Assembly: GCF_052857255.1 (NCBI RefSeq)
Contig: NW_027526506.1
Location: 62,001-126,000, forward strand
Direction: 5' to 3'
DNA length: 64,000 nucleotides
Source of the DNA: Amblyomma americanum
Taxonomy: Eukaryota > Arthropoda > Arachnida > Ixodida > Ixodidae
Notes under the pieces: model-generated
Databases searched by the model: none
What the model was told of the DNA's origin: nothing
What the model saw: only the letters and a program-made list of their open reading frames with translations
In this document: positions 1 to 12,784 of the stretch, one piece after another
Numbering within the stretch: the first letter of the stretch is position 1
Layout of the letters: every line of letters begins with the position of its first letter
Made by a program: the position numbers and the translations under genes

Positions 1-2930
1 GCACTGGAGAAGCTCCGCGTTTGAGAAACTCCGCACTGGGGAGACTCCGCGTTTGAGATACTCTTCGTAGGAGAAACACCGCGCTGGAGAATTCCTAGCT
101 GGAGAAACTCCGCGCTGGAGAAACTCCGTGTTGGAGAAACTCCGTGTTGGATAAACTCCGCTCTGGGGAACTTCGCGTTGGAGAAAGTCCGCGTTGGAGA
201 AAGTCCGCGTTGGAGAAACTCCGCGCAGGAGAAACTCCCTGTTCGAGAAACTCCGAACTGGAGAAACTCCGCGTTTGAGAAACTCCGCGATGGAGAAACT
301 CCCTGTTGGAGAAACTCCGCGCTGGAGAAACTTCGCGTTGGAGAAACTGCGCGTTGGAGAAACTCCGCGCTTGAAAAACACCGCACTGGAGAAACTCTGC
401 GTTGGGGAAAGTCCGCGTTGGAGAAAGTCTGCGTTGGAGAAAGTCCGCTTTGGAGAAAGTCTGCGTTGAAGAAACTCCGCGTTGAGGAAAGTCCGCGTTG
501 GAGAAAGTCCGCGTTGTAGAAACTCCGCGTTGGATAAACTCCGCGGTGGAGAATCTCCGCGCTGGAGAACCTCCGCGATGGAGAAACTGCGCGCTGGAGA
601 AACTCCGCGATGGGCAAACTACACGATGGAGAAACTCCGCGTTGGATAAACTCCGCGCTGGAGAAACTCCGCGCTGGAGAAACACCGCGCTGGAGAAACT
701 CCGCGCTGGAGAAACTCCGTGTTGGAGAAACTCCGTGTTGGATAAACTCCGCGCTGGACAAACTTCGCGTTGGAGAAACTGCGCGTTGGAGAAAGTCCGC
801 GTTGAAGAAAGTCCCCGTTTTAGAAAGTCCCCGTTTTAGAAAGTCCGCGTTGGAGAAACTCCGCGTTAGAGAAAGTCCGCGTTGGAGAAAGTCCGCGTTC
901 GAGAAAGTCCGCGTTGGAGAAAGTCTGCGCGGGAGAAACTCCGCGTTGAAGAAAGTCCGCGTTGGAGAAACTCCGCATTTGGAAAAACTCCGCGCTGGAG
1001 AAACTCGGCGATGGAGAAACTCCGCGCTGGAGAAACCCCGCGTTTGCGAAACTACGAACTGGAGAAACTCCGCGTTTGAGAAACTCCGCGATGGAGAAAC
1101 TCCGCGCTGGAGAAAATCCGTGTCGGAGAAACTCCGTGTTGGAGAAACTCCGCGCTGGAGAAACTTCGCGTTGGAGAAACTGCGCGTTGGAGAAACTCCG
1201 CGTTGGAGAAACTCCGGGCTTGAAAAACACCGCGCTGGAGAAACTCCGCGTTGGAGAAAGTCTGCGTTGAAGAAAGTCCACGTTGGAGAAAGTCCGCGTT
1301 GGAGAAAGTCTGCGTTGGAGAAACTCCGTGTTGAAGAAAGTCCGCGTTGGAGAAAGTCCGCGTTGGAGAAACTCCGCGTTGGATAAACTACGCGCTGCAG
1401 AAACTCCGCGATAGAGAATCTCCGTGATGGACAAACTCCACGATGGAGAAACTCCGCGTTGGTGAAAGTCCGCGTTGGAAAAAGTCTGGGTTGGAGAAAG
1501 TCCCCGTTGGAGAAAGTCCGCGTTGGAGAAAGTCTGATTTGGAGAAACTCCGCGTTGAAGAAAGTCCGCGTTGGAGAAAGTCCGCGTTGGAGAAACTCCG
1601 CGTTGGATAAACTCCGCGCTGGAGGAACTCCTCGATGGAGAAACTCCGCGCTGGAAAAACTCCGCGTTTGGGAAACTCCGAACTGGAGAAACTGCGCGTT
1701 TGAGAAACTCCGCGATGGAGAAACTCCGCGCTTTAGAAACTCCGAGCTGGAGAAACTGCGCGTTGGAGAAAGTCCGCGTTGAAGAAAGTCCCCGTTTTAG
1801 AAAGTCCCCGTTTTAGAAAGTCCGCGTTGGAGAAACTCCGCGTTGGAGAAAGTCCGCGTTGGAGAAAGTCCGCGTTCGAGAAAGTCCGCGTTGGAGAAAG
1901 TCTGCGCTGGAGAAACTCCGCGTTGTAGAAAGTCCGCGTTGGAGAAAGTCCGCGTTGGAGAAACTCCGCGCTGGAGAAACTTCGCGTTGGAGAAACTGCG
2001 CGTTGGAGAAACTCCGCGCTTGAAAAACACCGCACTGGAGAAACTCTGCGTTGGAGAAAGTCCGCGTTGGAGAAAGTCTGCGTTGGAGAAAGTCCGCTTT
2101 GGAGAAAGTCTGCGTTGAAGAAACTCCGCGTTGAAGAAAGTCCGCGTTGGAGAAAGTCCGCGTTGGATAAACTCCGCGGTGGAGAAACTCCGCGCTGGAG
2201 AACCTCCGCGATGGAGAAACTCTCGATGGACAAACTCAATAATGGAGAAACTCCGCGTTGGTGATAGTCCTCGTTGGAGAAAAATCCGCGTTTGGAGAAA
2301 AGTCCGCACTGGAGAAACTCCGCACCAGAGAAACTCCGCGTTTGAGAAACTCAACGATGGAGAAACTGTTCGCTGGAGAAACTCCGCGCTGGAGAAACTC
2401 CGCGCTGGAGAAACTCCGTGTTGGAGAAACTCCGTGTTGGATAAACCCCGGCTGGAGAAACTTCGCGTTGGAGAAAGTCGGCGATAGAGAAACTCCGCGT
2501 TGGAGAAAGTCCGCGTTGGAGAAACTCCGCACTGGAGACACTCCGCGCTGAAGAAACTCCGCGTTTGAGAAACTCAGCGTTGAAGAAAGTCCGCGTTGGA
2601 GAAAGTCCGCGTTGGAGAAACTCCGCGTTGGATAAACTCCGCGCTGGAGAAACACCGCGCTGGAGAAACTCCGTGCCGGAGAAACTTCGTGTTGGAGAAA
2701 CTCCGCGCTGGAGAAACTTCGCGTTGGAGAAACTCTGCGATGGACAAACTCAACAATGGAGAAACTCCGCGTTGGTGAAAGTCCTCGTTGGAGAAAAATC
2801 CGCGTTTGGAGAAAAGTCCGCACTGGAGAAACACCGCGTTTGAGAAACTCCGCACTCGAGAAACTCCGCGTTTGAGAAACTCAACGATGGAGAAACTGCG
2901 CGCTGGAGAAACTCCGCGCTGGAGAAACTC
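1..2930. repeat. gcg-type satellite domain 1
   Basis: Monomers here read CTCCGCG followed by TT, CT or AT, and many carry GTCC in place of CTCC (for example runs near 1255-1370 and 1840-1960). Each consensus unit has two CpG sites instead of one. Two paired CCCCGTTTT monomers lie at 811-839 and 1788-1816, and a CTCTTCGTAG landmark lies at 61. The domain continues upstream of the window and changes abruptly to gtg-type at about 2931. Confidence 0.9.
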
Positions 2931-3288
2931 CGTGTTGTAGAAACTCCAGAATCTCCGTGTTGGAGAAACTCCGTGTTGTAGTAACTTCGTGTTGGAGAAA
3001 CTGCGTGTTTTAGAACCTCCGTGTTGGAGAAACGCCGTGTTGTAGAAACTCCGTGCTGGAGAAACTTCGTGTTGGAGAAACTCCGTGTTGGAGAAACTCC
3101 GTGTAGGAGAAACTCCGTGTTGGAGAACTCCGTGTTGGAGAAACTCCGTGTTGGAGAAACTCTGTGTTGTAGAAACTCTGTGTTGTAGAAACAACGTGTT
3201 GGAGAAACTCCGTGTTGGAGAAACTCCGTGTTGGAGAAACTCCGGTTTGAGAAACTCAGCGTTGTAGAAACTCCGTGTTGTAGAAACT

Positions 3289-3666
3289 CTGTATTAGAAA
3301 CTACGTGTTGAAGAAACTCCCTGTTTGAGAAACTACTCCCTGTTGGAGCAACTGCATGTCGGAGACACTCCCTGTTTGAGAAAGTCCCTGTTACAGGAAC
3401 TTCTTGTTGGAGAAACTTCCTTTTGTAGAATCTCATGTTGGAGGAACTGCATGTTGGAGAAACTTGCTGTTTCAAAACTGCATGTGGGAGAAACTTCATG
3501 TTGGAGAAACTCCCCGTTGTAGAAACTACATAGAGGAGAAACTTACTGTTGGAGAAATTCCCTCTTGGAAAAACTCCTTGTTGGAGGAACTCCTTATTGG
3601 AGAGACTGCCTGTTAGAGACACCCCTTCTTGAAGAATATACATATTGGAGAAATTCCTAGTTGCAG
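3289..3666. repeat. alpha divergent patch 1 (378 bp)
   Basis: About 23 monomers that depart strongly from consensus, from CTGTATTAGAAACTACG to ATTCCTAGTTGCAG. The patch includes GGAGCAACTGCATG, GTAGAATCTCATG, CTACATAGAGGAG and ACACCCCTTCTTGAAG. Full length. Peculiar to this copy (and to II and III where not deleted) are GTTACAGGAACTTC and GAATATACATATTGG. Confidence 0.85.
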
Positions 3667-5854
3667 AAACTCCGTGTTGGAGAAACTCCAGAAACTCCTT
3701 GTTCGAGAAACTTCGTGTTGGAGAAACTTCGTTTTGGAGAAACTCCGTGTTGAGGCAACTTCGTGTTGGAGAAACTCTGGGTTGTAGAACCTCCGTGTCG
3801 GAGAAACTCCATGTTGGAGAAACTCCGTGTTGGAGAAACTCCGTGTTGTAGAAACTCCGTGTTGGAGAACCTCCTTGTTGGAGAAACTCCGTGTTGGAGA
3901 AACCTCGTGTTGGAGAAACTTCGTGTTGGAGTAACTCCCTGTTGGAGAAACTCCGTCTAGGAGAATCTCCCTGTTGGAGAAACTCCGTGTTGCAGCAACT
4001 CTGTGTTGTAGAAACTCCGTGTTGGAGAAACTCCATGTTGGCGAAACACCGTGTTGGAGACACTCCGTGTTCGAGAAACTCCGCGTTGTAGAAACTCCGT
4101 GTTGTAGAAACTCCGTGTTCGAGAAACTCCGTGTTGGAGAAACTCCGTGTTGGAGAAACTTTGTGTCGGAGAAACTCCGTGTTGGAGAAACTCCGTGTTG
4201 GAGAAACTCCGCGTTGGAGAAACTCCGTGCGGGAGAAACTCCGTGTTGGAGAAACTCCAGAAACTCCTTGTTCGAGAAACTCTGTGTTGGAGAAACTCCG
4301 TGTTGGAGAAACTCCGTGTTGGAGAAAATTCGTCTTGTAGAAACTCCGTGTTGGAGAAACTCTGCTTTGGAGAAACTCCGTGTTGGAGAAACTCTGTGTT
4401 GTAGAAACTCTGTGTTGTAGAAACTCCGTGTGGGAGAAACTTCGTGTTGTAGAAAATTCGGTTGTAGAAACTCCGTGTTGGAGAAACTCCGTGTTGGAGA
4501 AACTCTGTGTTGGAGAAACACCGTGTTGGAGAAACTCCGTTTTGTAGAAACTCCGTGTTGAAGAAACTCTGTGTTGGAGAAACTCCGTGTTGGAGAAATT
4601 CCGTCTTGGAGAAACTCCGTGTTGGAGAAACTCCGTGTTGGAGAAACTTCGTGTTGTAGAAACTTTGTGTTGTAGAGACTCCGTGTTGGAGAAACTCTGT
4701 GTTGGAGTAGCTCCTTGTTGGAGAAACTCCGTGTTGGAGAAACTCCATGTTGGTGAAATTCCTTGTAGGAGAAACGCCTTGCTGGAGAAACTCTGTGTTG
4801 GAGAAACTCCGTGTTGGAGAAAATCCGTGTTGATTAAACTCCGTTCTGTAGAAACTCCGTGCTGAAGAAACTCCGTGTTGGAGAAACTCCGTGTTGGAGA
4901 AACTCCGTGCTGGAGAAACTCCGTGTTGTAAAAACTCCGTGTTGGAGAAACTCCGTGTTGTAGAAGCTCCGTGTTGGAGAAACTCCGTGTTGGAGACACT
5001 CTGTGTTGGAGAAACTCCGTGTTTAAGAAATTTCGTGTTTGAGAAACTCCAGAAACTCCTTGTTTGAGAAACTACGTGTTGGAGAAACTCCGTGTTGGAC
5101 AAAACTCCGTGTTGTAGAAACTTTGTGTTGTAGAAACTCCAGAATCCTCTTGTTCGAGAAACTACGTGTTGGAGAAATTCCGTGTTGGAGAAACTCTAGA
5201 AACTCATTGTTCGAGAAACTCCGTGTTGGAGAAAGTTCGTGTTGTAGAAATTCTGTGTTTGAGAAACTGCGTGTAGGAGAAACTCCGTGTTGGAGAAACT
5301 CTGTGTTGAAGAAACGCCGTGTTGGAGAAACTCTGTGTTGGAGAAACTCCGTGTTGGAGAAACTCTGTTTTGTAGAAACTGTGTTGAAAAAACTCCGTGT
5401 TGGAGAAACTCCGTTTTGGAGAAACTCCGTGTTGGAGAAACTCCGTGTTGGAGAAACTGTGTTGGAGAAACTCCGTGTCGGAGAAACTTTGTGTTGTAGA
5501 AACTCTGTGTAGGAGAAACTCCGTGTTGTAGAAACTCCGTGTTGGAGAAACTGCGTGTTTTAGAACCTCCGTGTTGGAGAAACGCCGTGTTGTAGAAACT
5601 CCGTGCTGGAGAAACTTCGTGTTGGAGAAACTCCGTGTTGGAGAAACTCCGTGTTGGAGAAACTCCGTGTAGGAGAAACTCCGTGTTGGAGAACTCCGTG
5701 TTGGAGAAACTCCGTGTTGGAGAAACTCTGTGTTGTAGAAACTCCGTGTTGGAGAAACTCCGTGTTGGAGAAACTCCGTGTTGGAGAGACTCCGTGTTGG
5801 AGGAACTCCGGTTTGACAAACTCAGCGTTGTAGAAACTCCGTGTTGTAGAAACT

Positions 5855-6232
5855 CTGTATTAGAAACTACGTGTTGAAGAAACTCCCTGTTTGAGAAACT
5901 ACTCCCTGTTGGAGCAACTGCATGTCGGAGACACTCCCTGTTTGAGAAAGTCCCTGTTAGAGGAACTCCTTGTTGGAGAAACTTCCTTTTGTAGAATCTC
6001 ATGTTGGAGAAACTGCATGTTGGAGAAACTTGCTGTTTAAAAACTGCATGTGGGAGAAACTTCATGTTGGAGAAACTCCCCGTTGTAGAAGCTACATAGA
6101 GGAGAAACTTTCTGTTGGAGAAATTCCCTCTTGGAAAAACTCCTTGTTGGAGGAACTCCTTATTGGAGAGACTGCCTGTTAGAGACACCCCTTCTTGAAG
6201 AAGATACATATTGGAGAAATTCCTAGTTGCAG
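5855..6232. repeat. alpha divergent patch 2 (378 bp)
   Basis: Full length. It has GTTAGAGGAACTCC and CTGTTTAAAAACTG, features shared with the patch at 33807, its equivalent in HOR copy III. Confidence 0.85.
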
Positions 6233-7081
6233 AAACTCCGTGTTGGAGAAACTCCAGAAACTCCTTGTTCGAGAAACTTCGTGTTGGAGAAACTTCGTTT
6301 TGGAGAAACTCCGTGTTGGAGAAACTCCGTGTTGGAGAAACTCGGTTTTGTAGAAACTCCGTGTTGTAGAAACTCCGTGATGGAGAACCTCCTTGTCGGA
6401 GAAACTCCGTGTTGGAGAAACCTTGTGTTGGAGAAACTCCGTGTTGGACACACACCGTGTTCGAGAAACTCCGTGTTGGAGAAACTCCGTGTTGGAGAAA
6501 CTTTGTGTCGGAGAAACTCCGTGTTGGAGAAACTCCGTGTCGGAGAAACTCCGCGTTCGAGAATGTCCGCGTTGGAGAAAGTCTACGCTGGAGAAACTCC
6601 GCGTTGAAGAAAGTCCGCGTTGGAGAAACTCCGCATTTGGATAAACTCCGCGCTGGAGAAACTCCGCGGTGGAGAAACTCCGCACTGGAGAAACCCCGCG
6701 TTTTAGAAACTACGAACTGGAGAAACTCCGCGTTTGAGAAACTGCGCGATGGAGAAACTCCGCGCTGGAGAAAATCCGTGTCGGAGAAACTCCGTGTTGG
6801 AGAAACTCCGCGCTGGAGAAACTTCGCGTTGGATAAACTGCGCGTTGGAGAAACTCCGCGCTGGAGAAACTCCGGGCTTGAAAAACACCGCGCTGGAGAA
6901 ACTCCGCGATGGAGAAACTTCGCGATGGACCAACTCCACGATTGAGATACTGCGCGTTGGTGAAAGTCCGCGTTGGAGAAAAGTCCGCGCTGGAGAAACT
7001 CCACGCTGGAGAAACTCCGCGCTGGAGAAACTCCGCACTGGAGAAGCTCCGCGTTTGAGAAACTCCACACTGGAGAGACTC

Positions 7082-7554
7082 CGCGTTTGAGATACTCTTC
7101 GTAGGAGAAACACCGCGCTGGAGAATTCCGAGCTGGAGAAACTCCGCGCTGGAGAAACTCCGTGTTGGAGAAACTTCGTGTTGGATAAACTCCGCGCTGG
7201 GGAACTTTGCGTTGGAGAACGTCCGCGTTGGAGAAAGTCCGCGTTGGAGAAACTCCGCGCAGGAGAAACTCCCCGTTCGAGAAACTCCGAACTGGAAAAA
7301 CTCCGCGTTTGAGAAACTCCGCGATGGCGAAACTCCGTGTTGGAGAAACTCCGCGCTGGAGAAACTTCGCGTTGGAGAAACTGCGCGTTGGAGAAACTCC
7401 GCGCTTGAAAAACACCGCACTGGAGAAACTCTGCGTTGGAGAAAGTCCGCGTTGGAGAAAGTCTGCGTTGGAGAAAGTCCGCTTTGGAGAAAGTCTGCGT
7501 TGAAGAAACTCCGCGTTGAAGAAAGTCCGCGTTGGAGAAAGTCCGCGTTGTAGA
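7082..7554. repeat. gcg segment matching the window start
   Basis: It follows 48-520 at an offset of 7,034, beginning at the CTCTTCGTAG landmark. Further partial relatives start at 11377 and 14997. A few bases differ, for example CCGAGCTGG at about 7129 for CCTAGCTGG at 95. Confidence 0.7.
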
Positions 7555-8374
7555 AAGTCCGCGTTGTAGAAACTCCGCGTTGGATAAACTCCGCGGTGGA
7601 GAAACTCCGCGCTGGAGAACCTCCGCGATGGTGAAACTCTGCGATGGACAAACTCAACAATGGAGAAACTCCGCGTTGGTGAAAGTCTTCGTTGGAGAAA
7701 AGTCCGCGTTTGGAGAAAAGTCCGCGCTGGAGAAACTCCGCGCTGGAGAAACTCCGCGCTGGAGAAACTCCGTGTTGGAGAAACTCCGTGTTGGATAAAC
7801 CCCGGCTGGAGAAACTTCGCGTTGGAGAAAGTCGGCGATAGAGAAACTGCGCGTTGGAGAAACTCCGCGCTTGAAAAACACCGCACTGGAGAAACTCCGC
7901 GTTGGAGAAAGTCCGCGTTGGAGAAAGTCCGCTTTGGAGAAAGTCTGCGTTGAAGAAACTCCGCGTTGAAGAAAGTCCGCGTTGGAGAAAGTCCGCGTTT
8001 TAGAAACTCCGCGCTGGATAAACTCCGCGGTGGAGAATCTCCGCGCTGGAGAACCTCCGCGATGGAGAAACTCCGCGATGGACAAACTCAACAATGGAGA
8101 AACTCCGCGTTGGTGAAAGTCCTCGTTGGAGAAAAGTCCGTGTTTGGAGAAAAGTCCGCACTGGATAAACTCCGCGTTTGAGAAACTCCGCACTAGAGAA
8201 ACTCAGCGTTGAAGAAAGTCCGCGTTAGAGAAAGTCCGCGTTGGAGAAACTCCGCGTTGGATAAACTCCGTGTTGGAGAAACTCCGCGTTTGAGAAACTC
8301 AGCGTTGAAGAAAGTCCGCGTTAGAGAAAGTCCGCGTTGGAGAAACTCCGCGTTGGATAAACTCCGCGCTGGAG

Positions 8375-9178
8375 AAACTCCGAGCTGGAGAAACTGCGCG
8401 TTGGAGAAAGTCCGCGTTGAAGAAAGTCCCCGTTTTAGAAAGTCCCCGTTTTAGAAAGTCCGCGTTGGAGAAACTCCGCGTTGGAGAAAGTCCGCGTTGG
8501 AGAAAGTCCGCGTTCGAGAAAGTCCGCGTTGGAGAAAGTCTGCGCTGGAGAAACTCCGCGTTGAAGAAAGTCCGCGTTGGAGAAAGTCCGCGTTGGAGAA
8601 ACTCCGCGTTGGATGAACTCCGCGCTGGAGAAACTCCGCGATGGAGAAACTCCGCGCTGGTGAAACCCCGCGTTTGAGAAACTACGAACTGGAGAAACTC
8701 CGCGTTTGAGAAACTCCGCGATGGAGAAACTCCGCGCTGGAGATACTCCGTGTCGGAGAAACTTCGTGTTGGAGAAACTCCGCGCTGGAGAAACTTCGCG
8801 TTGGAGAAACTGCGCGTTGGAGAAACTCAGTGTCGGAGAAACTCCGCGTTGGATAAACTCTGCGCGGGAGAAACTCCGCGATGGAGAAACTTCGCGATGG
8901 ACAAACTCCACGATTGAGATACTCCGCGTTGGTGAAAGTCCGCGTTGGAAAAAAGTCCGCGTTGGAGAAAAGTCCGCGCTGGAGAAACTCCACGCTGGAG
9001 AAACTCCGCGCTGGAGAAACTCCGAGTTGGAGAAACTCCGCACTGGAGAAGCTCCGCGTTTGAGAAACTCCGCACTGGAGAGACTCCGCGTTTGAGATAC
9101 TCTTCGTAGGAGAAACACCGCGCTGGAGAATTCCGAGCTGGAGAAACTCCGCGCTGGAGAAACTCCGTGTTGGAGAAA
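8375..9178. repeat. 0.8-kb gcg segment, copy a
   Basis: It starts at CTCCGAGCTGG with the paired CCCCGTTTT monomers at 8426-8454 and ends after the CTCTTCGTAG landmark at 9100. It recurs at 17328-18131 (offset 8,953) and, with losses, at 9575-10314. Confidence 0.75.
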
Positions 9179-9574
9179 CTCCGTGTTGGATAAACTCTGC
9201 GCTGGGGAAATTCGCGTTGGAGAAAGTCCGCGTTGGAGAAAGTCCGCGTTGGAGAAACTCCGCGCAGGAGAAACTCAACGTTTTAGAAACTCCGAACTGG
9301 AGAAACTCCGCGTTTGAAAAGCACCGCGCTGGAGAAACTCCGCGATGGAGAAACTTCGCGATGGACCAACTCCACGATTGAGATACTCCGCGTTGGTGAA
9401 AGTCCGCGTTGGAGAAAAGTCCGCGTTGGAGAAAAGTCCGCGTTGGAGAAACTCCGCGTTGGATAAACTCCGCGCTGGAGAAACTCCGCGATGGAGAAAC
9501 TCCGCGCTGGAAAAACTCCGCGTTTGAGAAACTCCGAACTGGAGAAACTGCGCGTTTGAGAAACTCCGCGATGG

Positions 9575-10314
9575 AGAAACTCCGAGCTGGAGAAACTGCG
9601 CGTTGGAGAAAGTCCGCGTTGAAGAAAGCCCGTTTTAGAAAGTCCCCGTTTTAGAAAGTCCGCGTTGGAGAAACTCCGCGTTGGAGAAAGTCCGCGTTGG
9701 AGAAAGTCCGCGTTCGAGAAAGTCCGCGTTGGAGAAAGTCTGCGCTGGAGAAACTCCGCGTTGAAGAAAGTCCGCGTTGGAGAAAGTCCGCGTTGGAGAA
9801 ACTCCGCGTTGGATGAACTCCGCGCTGGAGAAACTCCGCGTTTGAGAAACTCCGCGATGGAGAAACTCCGCGCTGGAGATACTCCGTGTCGGAGAAACTT
9901 CGTGTTGGAGAAACTCCGCGCTGGAGAAACTTCGCGTTGGAGAAACTGCGCGTTGGAGAAACTCTGCGTCGGAGAAACTCCGCGTTGGATAAACTCTGCG
10001 CGGGAGAAACTCCGCGATGGAGAAACTTCGCGATGGACAAACTCCACGATTGAGATACTCCGCGTTGGTGAAAGTCCGCGTTGGAAAAAACTCCGCGTTG
10101 GAGAAAAGTCCGCGCTGGAGAAACTCCACGCTGGAGAAACTCCGCGCTGGAGAAACTCCGAGTTGGAGAAACTCCGCACTGGAGAAGCTCCGCGTTTGAG
10201 AAACTCCGCACTGGAGAGACTCCGCGTTTGAGATACTCTTCGTAGGAGAAACACCGCGCTGGAGAATTCCGAGCTGGAGAAACTCCGCGCTGGGGAAACT
10301 CCGTGTTGGAGAAA
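9575..10314. repeat. 0.8-kb gcg segment, copy b (shortened)
   Basis: It follows copy a at an offset of 1,200, falling to 1,136 after loss of four monomers. One of its paired CCCCGTTTT monomers is reduced to AAAGCCCGTTTT at about 9625. Confidence 0.72.
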
Positions 10315-10469
10315 CTCCGTGTTGGATAAACTCTGCGCTGGGGAAATTCGCGTTGGAGAAAGTCCGCGTTGGAGAAAGTCCGCGTTGGAGAAACTCCGCG
10401 CAGGAGAAACTCCCCGTTTTAGAAACTCCGAACTGGAGAAACTCCGCGTTTGAAAAACACCGCGCTGGA

Positions 10470-11790
10470 GAAACTTCGCGATGGACCAACTCCACGATTG
10501 AGATACTCCGCGTTGGTGAAAGTCCGCGTTGGAGAAAAGTCCGCGTTGGAGAAAAGTCCGCGCTGGAGAAACTCCACGCTGGAGAAACTCCGCGCTGGAG
10601 ATACTCCGAGTTGGAGAAACTCCGCACTGCAAAAGCTCCGCGTTTGAGAAACTCCGCACTGGAGAGACTCCGCGTTTGAGATACTCTTCGTAGGAGAAAC
10701 ACCGCGCTGGAGAATTCCGAGCTGGAGAAATTCCGCGCTGGAGAAACTCCGTGTTGGAGAAACTCAGTGTTGGAGAAAGTCCGCGTTCGTGAAAGTCCGC
10801 GTTGGAGAAAGTCTGCGCTGGAGAAACTCCGCGTTGAAGAAAGTCCGCGTTGGAGAAACTCCGCGTTGGAGAAAATCCGCGTTGAAGAAAGTCCGCTTTC
10901 GAGAAAGTCCGCGTTGGAGAAAGTCTGCGCTGGAGAAACTACGCGTTGAAGAAAGTCCGCGTTGGGGAAAGTCCGCGTTGAAGAAACTCCGCATTTGGAT
11001 AAACTCCGCGCTGGAGAAACTCCGCGATGGAGAAACTCCGCGCTGGAGAAAATCCTTGTCGGAGAAACTCTGTGTCGGAGAAACTCCGCGCTGGAGAAAC
11101 TTCGCGTTGGAGAAACTGCGCGTTGGAGAAACTCCGCGCTGGAGAAACTCCGGGCTTGAAAAACACCGCGCTGGAGAAACTCCGCGATGGAGAAACTTCG
11201 CGAAGGACCAACTCCACGATTGAGATACTCCGCGTTGGTGAAAGTCCGCGTTGGAGAAAAGTGCGCGTTGGAGAAAAGTCCGCGCTGGAGAAACTCCACG
11301 CTGGAGAAACTCCGCGCTGGAGAAACTCCGCACTGGAGAAGCTCCGCGTTTGAGAAACTCCGCACTGGGGAGACTCCGCGTTTGAGATACTCTTCGTAGG
11401 AGAAACACCGCGCTGGAGAATTCCGAGCTGGAGAAACTCCGCGCTGGAGAAACTCCGTGTTGGAGAAACTCCGTGTTGGATAAACTCCGCGCTGGGGAAC
11501 TTCGCGTTGGAGAAAGTCCGCGTTGGAGAAAGTCCGCGTTGGAGAAACTCCGCGCAGGAGAAAAACTCCGAACTGGAGAAACTCCGCGTTTGAGAAACTC
11601 CGCGATGGAGAAACTCCGTGTTGGAGAAACTCCGCGCTGGAGAAACTTCGCGTTGGAGAAACTGCGCGTTGGAGAAACTCCGCGCTTGAAAAACACCGCA
11701 CTGGAGAAACTCTGCGTTGGGGAAAGTCCGCGTTGGAGAAAGCCTGCGTTGGAGAAAGTCCGCTTTGGAGAAAGTCTGCGTTGAAGAAAC
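10470..11790. repeat. 1.3-kb gcg segment, copy a
   Basis: It matches 17839-19240 at an offset of 7,369, rising to 7,448. Copy a lacks several monomers and has a short deletion near 11560 (GGAGAAAAACTCC). From 11390 it also parallels the window start at an offset of 11,329, so the segment links the gcg mosaic to HOR copies I-III. Confidence 0.7.
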
Positions 11791-12784
11791 TCCGCGTTGG
11801 ATTAACCACGCGGTGGAGAAATTCCGCGCTGGAGAACCTCCGCGATGGAGAAACTCTGCGATGGACAAACTGATCAATGGAGAAACTCCGCGTTGGTGAA
11901 AGTCTTCGTTGGAGAAAAGTCCGCGTTTGGAGAAAAGTCCGCGCTGGAGAAACTCCGCGCTGGAGAAACTCCGCGCTGGAGAAACTCCGTGTTGGAGAAA
12001 CTCCGTGTTGGATAAACCCCGGCTGGAGAAACTCCGAGCTGGAGAAACTGCGCGTTCGAGAAAGTCCGCGTTGGAGAAAGGCTGCGCTGGAGAAACTCCG
12101 CGTTGAAGAAAGTCCGCGTTGGAGAAACTCCGCATTTGGATAAACTCCGCGCTGGAGAAACTCCGCGCTGGAGAAACTCCGCGATGGAGAAACTCCGCGC
12201 TGGAGAAACCCCGCGATTGAGAAACTACGAACTGGAGAAACTCCGCGTTTGAGAAACTGCGCGATGGAGAAACACCGCGCTGGAGAATTCCGAGCTGGAG
12301 AAACTCCGCGCTGGAGAAACTTCGCGTTGGAGAAACTGCGCGTTGGAGAAACTCCGCGCTTGAAAAACACCGCACTGGAGAAACTCTGCGTTGGAGAAAG
12401 TCCGCGTTGGAGAAAGTCTGCGTTGGAGAAAGTCCGCTTGGAGAAAGTCTGCGTTGAAGAAACTCCGCGTTGAAGAAAGTCCGCGTTGGAGAAAGTCCGC
12501 GTTGTAGAAACTCCGCGTTGGATAAACTCCGCGGTGGAGAAACTCCGCGCTGGAGAAGCTCCGCGATGGAGAAACTCTGCGATGGACAAACTCGTCAATG
12601 GAGAAACTCCGCGTTGGTGAAAGTCCTCGTTGGAGAAAAATCCGCGTTTGGAGAAAAGTCCGCGCTGGAGAAACTCCGTGTTGGAGAAACTCCGTGTTGG
12701 ATAAACCCCGGCTGGAGAATATTCGCGTTGGAGAAAGTCCGCGTTGGAGAAAGTCCGCGTTGGAGAAACTCCGCGTTGGATAAA

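Larger units (their letters stand above)
1..6557. repeat. 6.5-kb higher-order block, copy I
   Basis: This is gcg domain plus gtg domain and matches 18778 onward and 27898-34509. Differences I could see from copies II and III are few: single bases near 486, 1289, 2675, 3031, 3190, 4029 and 4173, one missing monomer at about 2930, and a 25-bp stretch at about 3585 that II and III lack. Copy I has two alpha patches, as does copy III; copy II is cut before the second. The left end of the block lies outside the window. Confidence 0.85.
2931..6557. repeat. gtg-type satellite domain 1
   Basis: Monomers read CTCCGTGTT with frequent GTAGAAAC variants, and GTCC monomers are almost absent. The domain holds two alpha patches (3289-3666 and 5855-6232). 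Nine-bp truncated monomers (AGAAACTCC after CTCC) recur, for example near 3690, 4258, 5050 and 6254. The right edge is a switch to gcg monomers in CTCCGCGTTCGAG at 6550-6562. Confidence 0.88.

Noticed and set aside
178..839. Plus-strand open frames of 60-260 codons with EKLRVGETP-like repeats
   Set aside because: Three overlapping plus frames encode rotations of the same cycle, and their ends coincide with GTAG, GATAA or TTGA variants. They are not genes.
3289..3666. Alpha patch as a degraded transposon or gene insertion
   Set aside because: The 16-bp register and recognisable GGAGAAAC cores persist across the patch, and there are no terminal repeats or target duplications. It is divergent satellite, not inserted DNA.
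3700..3740. CENP-B box-like stretch TTCGTGTTGGAGAAAC
   Set aside because: It resembles the box only if gaps are allowed. The required TTCGnnnnAnnCGGG spacing and the CGGG are absent, so no CENP-B site is called.
4060..4085. GTTCGAG, similar to the tRNA T-loop / B box
   Set aside because: Only a fragment of the B box matches, it lies in ordinary satellite monomers, and there is no A box, acceptor stem or cloverleaf around it.
9635..12598. Very long minus-strand open frame (987 codons) and others of 300-900 codons
   Set aside because: The monomer lacks stops in all frames, and equally repetitive frames overlap on both strands. The frames cross HOR junctions and domain edges freely, there is no promoter or other gene context, and the composition simply follows the 16-bp unit. 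I saw no evidence of coding selection.
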